DNA from: JACNKJ01 sp964440095
GTDB taxonomy: Bacteria > Krumholzibacteriota > Krumholzibacteriia > JACNKJ01
DNA: 22,956 nt
Assembly (NCBI GenBank): GCA_964440095.1
Contig: CAYTPZ010000035.1
Location: forward strand, 1 to 22,956
Direction of reading: 5' to 3'
The notes beneath the pieces are model-generated. The model searched no databases, was not told the DNA's origin, and worked only from the letters and a program-made list of their open reading frames with translations. Of this stretch, positions 16,519-22,956 are shown in pieces. The translations under genes were made by a program, and so were the position numbers. Each line of letters begins with the position of its first letter. The stretch's first letter is position 1.

Positions 16519-16539
16519 CTCGCTTCCCAGGGGAAGCAA
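16511..16539 (-). promoter_or_regulatory. Candidate dus-lar operon promoter
   Basis: On the - strand TTGCTT (16539-16534) and TATAGT (16516-16511) are separated by 17 bases, matching the -10 consensus in 5 of 6 positions. Its -10 overlaps the alr -10 on the other strand. The start point would be near 16504, about 45 bases before the dus ATG. Confidence 0.42.
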
Positions 16540-16554
16540 GCAAGGCGGAGGCAC

Positions 16555-17697
16555 ATGAACCGAACTACCTGGATCGAAATATCGCGATCCAGCCTTCTTA
16601 ACAACTATCGCATCTTCAAGGATTTGGCCTCCTCGGCTCAGCTCCTGCCCGTTCTTAAGTCCAATGCCTATGGGCACGGATTGATCGAGGTCTCGTCCCT
16701 TCTCATCGAAGCGGGCCAGCGCTGGTTCGGGGTGCACACGGCGGAAGAAGCTCTCGCGCTTCGGGACATGAACCCAAACCGTGAACTGAGAACTCTGATT
16801 CTGTCATGGGTTCCACCCGAGATGCTGCCGGAGCTTCTGAGGGTCGGCGCTCGCTTCACGGTCATCGACATGGAAAGCCTGGAGGAACTGGAGACTGGTG
16901 GCCGGAGACTGGGGACTCAAGTACCCATCCACCTGAAAGTGGAAACCGGCGTGAACCGCCAAGGGTTTTCCGAGAACCAGATCGAGGATCTCGTCGCAAG
17001 ACTGCAGACTTGTGAGCAGCTCCGCGTGGAGGGCGTGCACAGCCACTTCGCCAATATCGAAGACAGCACCGATCACAGCTATGCCCTCAAGCAGATGGGC
17101 CGTTTCGAGGACGTACTTGCTCGACTTCGTGCCGGGGGTGTGAAGCCGGAAATGATCCACCAATCCTGTTCGGCGGCCGGCATTCTGTTTCCCGAAACCC
17201 GCGGCGACCTGCTGCGCGTGGGTGTTTCCCTCTATGGTCACTGGCCCAGTCGCGAAACCCTGGTAAGCGCGCGTGCCGAAGGTCGGAATAATCTCGATCT
17301 GAAACCCGTGATGAACTGGAAGGCGCGAATCATCCAGGTGAAGGATGTGCCCGCTGGAAGCTACGTGGGCTACGGCTGTAGTTGGAAGGCCGAAGCGCCC
17401 ACACGTCTAGGTGTGCTGCCGGTGGGTTATGCCGATGGCTACGATCGTGGTCTAGGCGGCGCCTGGGTGTTGGTGAAAGGCAAACGTGCGCCGGTGCGGG
17501 GCCGCATCATGATGAATCTGACCCTCGTGGATCTCAGCCACATACCCGAAGCGAGCCGCGGGGATGAAGCCGTTCTCATCGGTAGGCAAAATGACGAGGA
17601 GATAAGCGCCGAGACCTTGGCCGGCCTGACCGGAACCATCAATTACGAGATTCTGGCTCGCATCGCCGCCCATGTTCATCGACAGGTGGCGGACTAG
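16555..17697 (+). CDS. alr: Alanine racemase
   Basis: A 380-residue PLP-dependent alanine racemase that makes D-alanine for peptidoglycan. The PLP lysine is K35 in VLKSNAYGHG and the opposite catalytic base is Y273 in YVGYGCSW. The usual carbamylated lysine is K128 in HLKVETGVNRQG. VHSHFAN, the R(V)GVSLYG motif near 221-228 and GYADGYDRGL are all as expected. The ATG at 16555 has GCGGAGG just upstream; an earlier in-frame ATG at 16474 would include the promoter. The only + strand gene in the right half, divergent from dus and convergent with the HAD phosphatase gene, whose last 19 codons and stop overlap its 3' end. Bases 16888-16915 show a 7-bp periodicity (see findings). Confidence 0.96.
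   Translation: MNRTTWIEISRSSLLNNYRIFKDLASSAQLLPVLKSNAYGHGLIEVSSLLIEAGQRWFGVHTAEEALALRDMNPNRELRTLILSWVPPEMLPELLRVGARFTVIDMESLEELETGGRRLGTQVPIHLKVETGVNRQGFSENQIEDLVARLQTCEQLRVEGVHSHFANIEDSTDHSYALKQMGRFEDVLARLRAGGVKPEMIHQSCSAAGILFPETRGDLLRVGVSLYGHWPSRETLVSARAEGRNNLDLKPVMNWKARIIQVKDVPAGSYVGYGCSWKAEAPTRLGVLPVGYADGYDRGLGGAWVLVKGKRAPVRGRIMMNLTLVDLSHIPEASRGDEAVLIGRQNDEEISAETLAGLTGTINYEILARIAAHVHRQVAD
16888..16915 (+). repeat. Four degenerate CTGGAGA heptads inside alr
   Basis: Within the alr coding sequence, four consecutive 7-bp units read CTGGAGA, CTGGTGG, CCGGAGA and CTGGGGA. Units 2-4 match the first in 5, 6 and 6 of 7 positions. They encode the loop before the HLKVETG strand. Chance similarity is possible. 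Confidence 0.4.
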
Positions 17698-18352
17698 ACA
17701 GTTCGATCTGCTTGCGCGGCAACTTGGCCAATTCCCCCGACACGATCATCTGCATGAGATGACGCTCTACGTCGCGCAAATGCTCGAAGTGAATGTGCTC
17801 CACACCTTCGCGCTCAAGCTTGCGATGCAGACCGTTGCGCGCGAAAGCCAGATCGGCCTCGATGCAGCTGCAGAAATCGTGCTCCTTATCTCCCACGAAG
17901 ATCAGCGGGGCATCCGGGCGACGGAAACGGCGCAGGTGATACACGTTGCAGCTGGGGCAGAGGCTGCACCCCAAGACATTGAAGTGCGGGAAGCTCAGGC
18001 GGATGGTGAAGGGCTCCACGTCGAGCTTGTTGGCGAAGACGGGAACGCCGTTGAGGCCCTGCCGGCGAAGGATGGTCTCCACGATGCGGCCCAGGCGTTG
18101 GGTGGCCACGCCGAAGAGGATCTTCCTCTCGGAGACGAAATCGTAGAAATCCATGAAGTAGGGATCCACGGACTGGCTGCGGATGTAGTCATCCACCATG
18201 TCCATGTCGAGGGTTTCGAAGGCGGAGGAACAGGAGCCCGATTCCTTCCATTCCTTCCAGGCTCGGAAGGCCAGCTCATTGGCCGCATGCTCGTCTTCGC
18301 GCAGAGCGAGGACGCCGGCATCGGCATCAATTATGAGTGTGGCCTCGTACAT
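17639..18352 (-). CDS. HAD-superfamily phosphatase, MtnX/phosphoserine-phosphatase-like
   Basis: A 237-residue haloacid-dehalogenase-type protein. The best family match is the MtnX-like group: VDPYFMDFYDFVSERKI in the cap region, FGVATQR (motif II Thr), VFANKL, then a Cys-x-x-Cys (CPSC), and VGDKEHD motif IV followed by EADLAFARNGL. Motif I reads IIDADAGV: the nucleophile D9 and general acid D11 are kept, but the usual threonine at position 13 is glycine, and the motif III lysine is not clear. So it may be a weak or altered phosphatase. GGAGG lies 6 bases before the ATG. It follows the protease by 41 bases and its last 59 bases overlap the end of alr on the other strand. Substrate unknown. 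Confidence 0.82.
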   Translation of the reverse strand: MYEATLIIDADAGVLALREDEHAANELAFRAWKEWKESGSCSSAFETLDMDMVDDYIRSQSVDPYFMDFYDFVSERKILFGVATQRLGRIVETILRRQGLNGVPVFANKLDVEPFTIRLSFPHFNVLGCSLCPSCNVYHLRRFRRPDAPLIFVGDKEHDFCSCIEADLAFARNGLHRKLEREGVEHIHFEHLRDVERHLMQMIVSGELAKLPRKQIELSSPPPVDEHGRRCEPESRN

Positions 18353-18393
18353 CCTTCGCCTCCGGGCGGCTGCCGCCGCCGGAAGCGGGGAGC

Positions 18394-19974
18394 CTAGTCT
18401 TCTTCCATTTCCTCGACGGAAGCCAACAGTCGGTCCACCGTGAGATTTTCGCGGAGCAGTTTCAGGGCTTCCTGAAGGGGAAGGTCCTTCTCCAGGGTGG
18501 ATCGGTAGGCCTCGGCGGCGCCGAACTGGTTGTAGAAAAGTTCGCGCCGGATGGCCATGGACAGATAGTCGCGCTCTTCCTCGAACTGCTCCGTCTCATA
18601 TTCGATTTCGCGCCCGGCCAGGAATTCCTCGAATCGATCCAGGATCGCATCGTCAGCAACGAAGTCGGGACCGATCCGTTCTTCCGCAGCCAGCTCCACT
18701 GCGAAATTAAAGAAGGCAGCCCTTCGTTCCAGATCAAGGGCTAGGTCCGAGAATTCCTCCGACTCAACGATGACGTCGGGCATAATTCCGCCGCCTCCGC
18801 GCACCGTGCGATTCAGGCGCATGGTGGCGTAAGGGGGTAATTCCTCTTGAGGTACGGAGCTGATGTCTTCCCAGGTAAGGGTGTCGTTCTCGGCATCGCT
18901 GAACTTGTGATTATATTCGTCGCGATGAATGCAGCGGCCGCTGGGCGTGTAATATTTGGCGGTGGTGAGCTTCAGGGCCTCGGTTTCCGACAGCGGGAAA
19001 ATGCTCTGAACGCTTCCCTTCCCGAAGGAATTGCGTCCCACCACGAGGGCGCGATCCCAGTCCTGTACGGCACCTGCCACGATTTCACTGGCGCTGGCCG
19101 AGCCCTCGTTGATGAGAATGACCACCGGATAATCTCCCGCCACATACTTGCCGCCGCGGGCGTAGAGTTCCTGGCCAAGCACGCCGTCGCGATGACGCGT
19201 GCTCACGATGAGCTGACCGGATTCCAGGAAGAATTCGCTGACCTCGCGGGCCGCATCGAGCAGTCCGCCGGGATTGTTGCGCAGATCGACGATAAGGCCT
19301 TCGATACCGCCTTCTTCCAGCTTATTCACGGCGTCATTCAGTTCGTCGGCCGTCTTCTCGCCGAAACTGCTGATTCGCACGTAACCCACCGATTCGTCGA
19401 GTTTGAACGAATAGGGCACGCTGGTCACGGTGATGATGTCGCGTGTAATGGTGTAGGGCACCAATTCATCTTCACCAAAGCGGCGAATGCCGATGGTAAC
19501 GTCGCTGCCCTTTTTGCCGCGCAGCTTGTCCACCGCGTCCTGGATTTTCCAACCCTCGGTATTCTCGCCTTCGATTTCCTCGATGCGATCTCCGCCGCGA
19601 ATGCCCAGGCGCGCTGCGGGAGTATCTTCAATGGGACTGATCACCGTGGGGAAATCGTCACGCAATCCGATGACGATTCCCAAGCCGCCGAACTCCTGTT
19701 TGGAGCGGGTCATGAGATCGTCGTAACGATCTTCCTCGAGCACCGCGCTGAACGCGTCGAGTTCCTCGACCATGGCCTCGATGGCCTTGTCGATGAGCAG
19801 ATCGCTGTCCACGTCTTCCACGTAGGCGGTGAGGATGCGCTGATAGGCCAGCGTGAAGCGTTCCAGATCCTTATAGGCTTCGTTGCTACCGCGTCCACGC
19901 GGGTAGCCGAAAGCCAGGCCCGCGGCAAGAAGTGCGGCAACAAAGAGGGTGCCTGTGATCAATCGCTTTTTCAT
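18394..19974 (-). CDS. S41-family C-terminal processing peptidase (CtpA/Prc type)
   Basis: A 526-residue periplasmic serine protease that trims protein C-termini. A signal peptide or membrane anchor (about 1-23) is followed by a helical region, a PDZ domain (about 95-165, with GGLGIVIG and ARLGIRGGDRI), and the S41 catalytic core. The catalytic Ser-Lys pair is S294 in GSASASE and K319 in SFGKGSVQ, spaced 25 residues as in Tsp/CtpB. LRNNPGGLLD is the usual core strand. A final acidic helical extension of about 130 residues (from about 400) is not catalytic. CGGAG precedes the ATG. A TAAAAT at 19995-19990 could be a -10 box, but no good -35 is seen. It lies 77 bases after tmk and is followed by the HAD gene. 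Confidence 0.95.
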   Translation of the reverse strand: MKKRLITGTLFVAALLAAGLAFGYPRGRGSNEAYKDLERFTLAYQRILTAYVEDVDSDLLIDKAIEAMVEELDAFSAVLEEDRYDDLMTRSKQEFGGLGIVIGLRDDFPTVISPIEDTPAARLGIRGGDRIEEIEGENTEGWKIQDAVDKLRGKKGSDVTIGIRRFGEDELVPYTITRDIITVTSVPYSFKLDESVGYVRISSFGEKTADELNDAVNKLEEGGIEGLIVDLRNNPGGLLDAAREVSEFFLESGQLIVSTRHRDGVLGQELYARGGKYVAGDYPVVILINEGSASASEIVAGAVQDWDRALVVGRNSFGKGSVQSIFPLSETEALKLTTAKYYTPSGRCIHRDEYNHKFSDAENDTLTWEDISSVPQEELPPYATMRLNRTVRGGGGIMPDVIVESEEFSDLALDLERRAAFFNFAVELAAEERIGPDFVADDAILDRFEEFLAGREIEYETEQFEEERDYLSMAIRRELFYNQFGAAEAYRSTLEKDLPLQEALKLLRENLTVDRLLASVEEMEED

Positions 19975-20051
19975 GGGAATCTCCGGTCGATTTTACTGAA
20001 AGCTGGCTGGAATGATAGACAAGCGCAGCGGTCCCGGCAAGGCTAAGCGGA

Positions 20052-20720
20052 TTACGGTTTGCGCGCCAGAAGGTTCCGCAAAGCGGTCAAAGCCAGTTCG
20101 GCAACCTTCTCTTCCGATTCCGTGGCATCAAGAAGCACGAAGCGTTCCGGGGATCTTTTGGCGGCATCCAGGTAGGCCGCGCGTACTCGGCGATGGAAAC
20201 TGGATCCCTCCCTTTCAATCCGATCACCATTCTCGCGATCCTCATCTGAAACTCCGGGTCCCCGGGCAAGGCCCAGGTCGGGATCCAAATCGAGAAGCAG
20301 GGTCAGGTCGGGTAAGGTGTCTTCCACAGCTTCGTGGTTGAAACGGTCGACCAGTTCGAAACCCAGTTCCCGGCCGCCGCCCTGATAGGCCACGCTGGCA
20401 TCCAGGAACCGATCGGAAAGTACAGCCCCTCCGCGCTCAAGCACCGGACGTATCTCCTCCACCACGTTTTGTCGACGAGAAGCGAGATAGAGGAAGAGCT
20501 CCGTGCGCGCATCCATGGCCCGGCATTCGGGGTCCAACAGAATGTCGCGGATGCGCTCGGCGATGGGCGGCCCACCCGGCTCGCGGGTTTCGCAGACTTC
20601 GTAGCCTTCCCTTATCAGGAATTCCCGTAGATGCACCATGAGGGTGCTCTTGCCGCTTCCCTCACCGCCCTCGAGGCTGATGAAAATTCCGCTTCCCGAG
20701 TGGCCGGGCTTAGGACTCAT
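20052..20720 (-). CDS. tmk: Thymidylate kinase
   Basis: A 222-residue kinase that converts dTMP to dTDP with ATP. The P-loop EGGEGSGKST is at 17-26, TREPGG at 45-50, the DR motif at 103-104 in LSDRF, and a GDRIEREGSSFHRRVRAAY lid near the C-terminus. The lid rather than the P-loop carries the basic residues, as in type II enzymes such as that of E. coli. The ATG at 20720 overlaps the phosphatidyltransferase gene by 11 bases, so it depends on that gene's translation; its own ribosome site is weak. It is essential for DNA synthesis in most bacteria. Confidence 0.96.
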   Translation of the reverse strand: MSPKPGHSGSGIFISLEGGEGSGKSTLMVHLREFLIREGYEVCETREPGGPPIAERIRDILLDPECRAMDARTELFLYLASRRQNVVEEIRPVLERGGAVLSDRFLDASVAYQGGGRELGFELVDRFNHEAVEDTLPDLTLLLDLDPDLGLARGPGVSDEDRENGDRIEREGSSFHRRVRAAYLDAAKRSPERFVLLDATESEEKVAELALTALRNLLARKP

Positions 20721-21309
20721 GATTGCGGATGAGCACGTGAACTATGCGCTGCATGGTTGTGAACCAGGTGAAGATGGCCAGAAGCACGAGCACCCAATCC
20801 AAGGTGCTGCGGCCGAGGGGCGTCCAGGAATTCAGAAGCAGGGCTAGAATGAGCAGGATCACGCGTTCGGGTCTTTCCAGCAAACCCACCTTGGCGCTGA
20901 GTCCTAGACCCTCGGCGCGAGCGCGCGCGTAGCTGGTCATGAGCGAACCGGTGAGGGCCAGGAAGATCCAGGCCTGGAAGGCCACATTGCCCTGGTAGAA
21001 AATGATCAGACCAAAGAAGACGGCGATCTCGCTGATGCGATCGAGTGTGGAATCCAGAAATGCGCCGCGCACGGTGGACTTGCCTCCGCGCCGCGCCATG
21101 CTGCCGTCGAGAATGTCGCATAGGCCACCGGCCAACAGCAGGAAGCCCGCACTGATCAGACGCCCCCGAATGACAGCAAGCCCTGCACCGACAGATAGCA
21201 CCATACCCGTCATGGTCAAGGCGTTGGGAGTCAGGCCCATGCGCAGAAGCAATTCCGCCAGGGGCTCCAAGGGGCGACGTCCTAATTGCTGGACGCGATC
21301 TTTGAACAT
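20710..21309 (-). CDS. CDP-alcohol phosphatidyltransferase
   Basis: A 199-residue inner-membrane enzyme with about six hydrophobic segments. It transfers a phosphatidyl group from CDP-diacylglycerol to an alcohol. The full family motif is present: D65-x2-D68-G-x2-A-R-x8-G82-x3-D86-x3-D90. The basic N-terminus and a KVGLLERPERV loop resemble the PgsA/phosphatidylinositol-phosphate synthase branch, but the acceptor (glycerol-3-phosphate, inositol phosphate or serine) cannot be read from the sequence. GAGGAGG lies just before the ATG. It lies 46 bases after rsmI and overlaps tmk. Confidence 0.92.
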   Translation of the reverse strand: MFKDRVQQLGRRPLEPLAELLLRMGLTPNALTMTGMVLSVGAGLAVIRGRLISAGFLLLAGGLCDILDGSMARRGGKSTVRGAFLDSTLDRISEIAVFFGLIIFYQGNVAFQAWIFLALTGSLMTSYARARAEGLGLSAKVGLLERPERVILLILALLLNSWTPLGRSTLDWVLVLLAIFTWFTTMQRIVHVLIRNHES

Positions 21310-21355
21310 TCGTCCTCCTCGTAAGCCGCGAGGCTAATCGCCCCCGTACCGGAAG

Positions 21356-22030
21356 TCAAGATTCGGGACCCACCAGCAGTACGATCTCACCCTTCACCGG
21401 TTTCTCGGCCAAACGCGCAGCCACTTCCTCGGCGCTGCCGCGAATGGCCTCTTCGTGTCGCTTGCTGATCTCTCGAACCAGGGCCACGGGACGCTGAGGG
21501 TAGAGCTCGGCCAGCATGGCGGTGCTTTTCCCAATGCGATGAGGTGACTCATAGTAGATGACTGTCCGGCCCTCTTCGGCCAGAGCCTCGAAGCCCCGAC
21601 GGAGCGCGCCCTGCTTGCGGGGAAGGAATCCCTCGAAAACGAAGCGGTCAGAGGGCAATCCACTGATCACCAGAGCCGGAATCAGGGCCGTGGGGCCGGG
21701 AAGTGCTTCCACCTGATGCCCTCCGGCCAGGGCCGCTCGCACGGCCCGAAATCCCGGGTCGCTAATGCCTGGCGTACCGGCATCGCTTACCAGGGCCACG
21801 GTTTTACCTTCATCCAGCAGGCCTGCGATGCGTTCGCTTTGCCGGGCCTCGTTGTGTTCGTGGAAACTCATGAAGGGCGCCTTGATTTCAAAGTGCGCCA
21901 GCAAGCGGCCGGAATGCCGGGTGTCTTCGGCGGCCACGATATCTGCCTCTTTGAGCTCGCGAAGAGCCCGCAGAGTTATGTCTTCCAGGTTGCCCAGAGG
22001 TGTCGGTACAAGAACCAGGCGTCCGGCCAT
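21356..22030 (-). CDS. rsmI: RsmI, 16S rRNA C1402 2'-O-methyltransferase
   Basis: A 224-residue SAM-dependent methyltransferase that methylates the 2'-OH of C1402 in 16S rRNA, tuning start-codon selection. The tetrapyrrole-methylase-like fold is marked by VPTPLGNLEDIT at the start, AEDTRHSGRLL, SDAGTPGISDPG and ALPGPTALIPALVISGLP. It is shorter than E. coli RsmI (about 286 residues), as the C-terminal extension is absent; this is common in other phyla. The start ATG shares one base with the nadE stop (TAATG), so the two are coupled. Confidence 0.95.
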   Translation of the reverse strand: MAGRLVLVPTPLGNLEDITLRALRELKEADIVAAEDTRHSGRLLAHFEIKAPFMSFHEHNEARQSERIAGLLDEGKTVALVSDAGTPGISDPGFRAVRAALAGGHQVEALPGPTALIPALVISGLPSDRFVFEGFLPRKQGALRRGFEALAEEGRTVIYYESPHRIGKSTAMLAELYPQRPVALVREISKRHEEAIRGSAEEVAARLAEKPVKGEIVLLVGPES

Positions 22031-22833
22031 TATTGACCAGCCTGATCGCTTGAGGGAAGCGCGGCGATGAGAGGCATGCGGCGTTTGAAGCCCGACTTGT
22101 CATTCAGCTCTCGGACACGGCGAACGAAGGCTTCATCGAATCCGACCTCTACGCACTCGGCATCGGATCGACCCTGGCTGAACATCAGATGCAGGAGAGG
22201 ATCCACCACATCATAGCTGAATCCCAGCTCATCTTCGTCGCTCTGCCCCGCCCAAAGATCCGCGCTGGGTGCCTTGTCGATGACTTCCTCGGGCACACCC
22301 AAAAGACGTGAAAGCTGCCGGACTTCGGTCTTGTAAAGCTCGCCGATGGGATTGATTGCGCAGGCCAGATCACCGAAGGCCGTTCCATAGCCCATACAAA
22401 TCTCGCTCTTGTTGCTGGTGCCCAGAACCAGGGCTTCGCGCTCGGCCGAAAGATCGTAGAGGATGCTCATGCGCTCGCGAGCCATTTTGTTTCCACGGCG
22501 AAGGCTGCTGGCCTCGGTCTGGGATGTGAAATAGGCGTCCACCATGGGAGTAATTTCTCGGACGAGCAGTTCCACGCCCAACTCGCGGGCAACCAGTCTT
22601 GCATGTTCAAGGCTTTGAGGCGAACTGCTGCTGTAAGGCATGGCCACGCCAATCACGCGCTCGGGGCCCAGAGCTTCGGCGGCGAGGTAGCAGACAAGTG
22701 CCGAATCAAGGCCACCGGAAAGGCCCAAGATTCCACGCTCGAGACCCGTGCGCTCCAGCTCTCTTTTCAGGAACTCGAGCAGTGTCTTCCTCACCTGATT
22801 GTAGTCGGTGCTCTGGAAGGGATCGTTCGCCAT
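22030..22833 (-). CDS. nadE: Ammonia-dependent NAD+ synthetase
   Basis: A 267-residue NAD synthetase that amidates nicotinic acid adenine dinucleotide with ammonia and ATP. The PP-loop is SGGLDS at 39-44, with GTSNKSE, YGTAFGDLACAINPIGELYK, PSADLWAGQSDEDELG and SYDVVDPLLH, all NadE hallmarks. There is no N-terminal glutaminase domain, so it uses free ammonia. The related LarE fold was considered and excluded by these motifs. ATG 22833 is chosen over 22896 because GGAGGAAAC is directly upstream and the longer frame would include the promoter. It is the first gene of its run. Confidence 0.96.
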   Translation of the reverse strand: MANDPFQSTDYNQVRKTLLEFLKRELERTGLERGILGLSGGLDSALVCYLAAEALGPERVIGVAMPYSSSSPQSLEHARLVARELGVELLVREITPMVDAYFTSQTEASSLRRGNKMARERMSILYDLSAEREALVLGTSNKSEICMGYGTAFGDLACAINPIGELYKTEVRQLSRLLGVPEEVIDKAPSADLWAGQSDEDELGFSYDVVDPLLHLMFSQGRSDAECVEVGFDEAFVRRVRELNDKSGFKRRMPLIAALPSSDQAGQ

Positions 22834-22867
22834 GTTTCCTCCAAGCCGGCAGGCGGATAGATGCCTC

Positions 22868-22896
22868 AGTCTAGTGAAGCGAGTTGGGACTGGCAA
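22868..22896 (-). promoter_or_regulatory. Candidate nadE promoter
   Basis: On the - strand TTGCCA (22896-22891) and TAGACT (22873-22868) are separated by 17 bases, matching 5 of 6 and 4 of 6 sigma-70 positions. The start point would be near 22861, giving a leader of about 28 bases with a strong ribosome site. The heptad array begins 6 bases beyond the -35 box. Confidence 0.5.
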
Positions 22897-22901
22897 GATA
22901 T

Positions 22902-22956
<55 letters not shown>

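Noticed and set aside
15644..16558. 304-residue open frame on the + strand opposite dus
   Set aside because: It is antisense to a clear tRNA-dihydrouridine synthase, has no ribosome site, and shows histidine- and alanine-rich composition typical of a shadow frame.
18847..20046. 399-residue open frame on the + strand opposite the S41 protease
   Set aside because: It mirrors the whole protease gene, which has full PDZ and Ser-Lys catalytic motifs; the opposite frame has no recognisable domain and only a GC-bias shadow.
22030..22833. Possibility that the PP-loop gene is LarE, completing a larBCE set
   Set aside because: The NadE-specific PSADLWAGQSDEDELG and GTSNKSE motifs decide for NAD synthetase.

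Overview
The window looks like a chromosomal segment of a moderately GC-rich, Gram-negative-type bacterium from the FCB/candidate-phylum area (Eisenbacteria, Krumholzibacteriota, Latescibacterota or similar). This is inferred from three things: an OmpA-type outer membrane protein, a secreted M1 peptidase ending in a FlgD-like/type IX-sorting-like domain with the NFPNPFNP signature, and an ECF sigma factor paired with a membrane-anchored YfbK-type VWA protein carrying a carboxypeptidase-regulatory-like domain. The exact phylum cannot be fixed from the sequence alone.

Layout. 1-4.3 kb (+): an OmpA-family porin-like protein with its own terminator, then a 314-base intergenic region with a candidate promoter and a structured leader, then an M1 metallopeptidase with two extra C-terminal modules and a terminator that works in both directions. 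4.3-7.9 kb (-): a small multi-pass membrane protein, then a sigma-factor/VWA operon read leftward. 8.0-16.5 kb (-): dus-larB-larC-TPR lipoprotein-twin ATPase-yihY-M20 dipeptidase-acyl-CoA dehydrogenase. The first six genes overlap, four of the five joints by 4-bp stop/start overlaps, so they are probably translationally coupled. 16.6-17.7 kb (+): alanine racemase, divergent from dus through overlapping promoters. 17.6-22.8 kb (-): nadE-rsmI-CDP-alcohol phosphatidyltransferase-tmk-S41 protease-HAD phosphatase, mostly housekeeping functions, converging on alr with a 59-bp 3' overlap.

Functionally, LarB and LarC make part of the nickel-pincer nucleotide cofactor from nicotinic acid adenine dinucleotide. 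NadE uses the same compound to make NAD. The cofactor's sulfur transferase (LarE) and lactate racemase (LarA) are not in the window. The ATPase directly downstream of larC has the EcfA fold features of vitamin and metal importers but lacks the switch histidine in both halves, and no transmembrane partner is visible.

The most unusual non-genic signal is a 7-bp tandem repeat family. One seven-unit array lies between the stop codon and probable terminator of the acyl-CoA dehydrogenase. A second array of at least 7.9 units lies just upstream of the nadE promoter and runs off the window. Four degenerate units of a different heptad lie inside alr. The most interesting protein system is the sigma factor directly coupled to a VWA protein that itself looks like a transmembrane anti-sigma factor.
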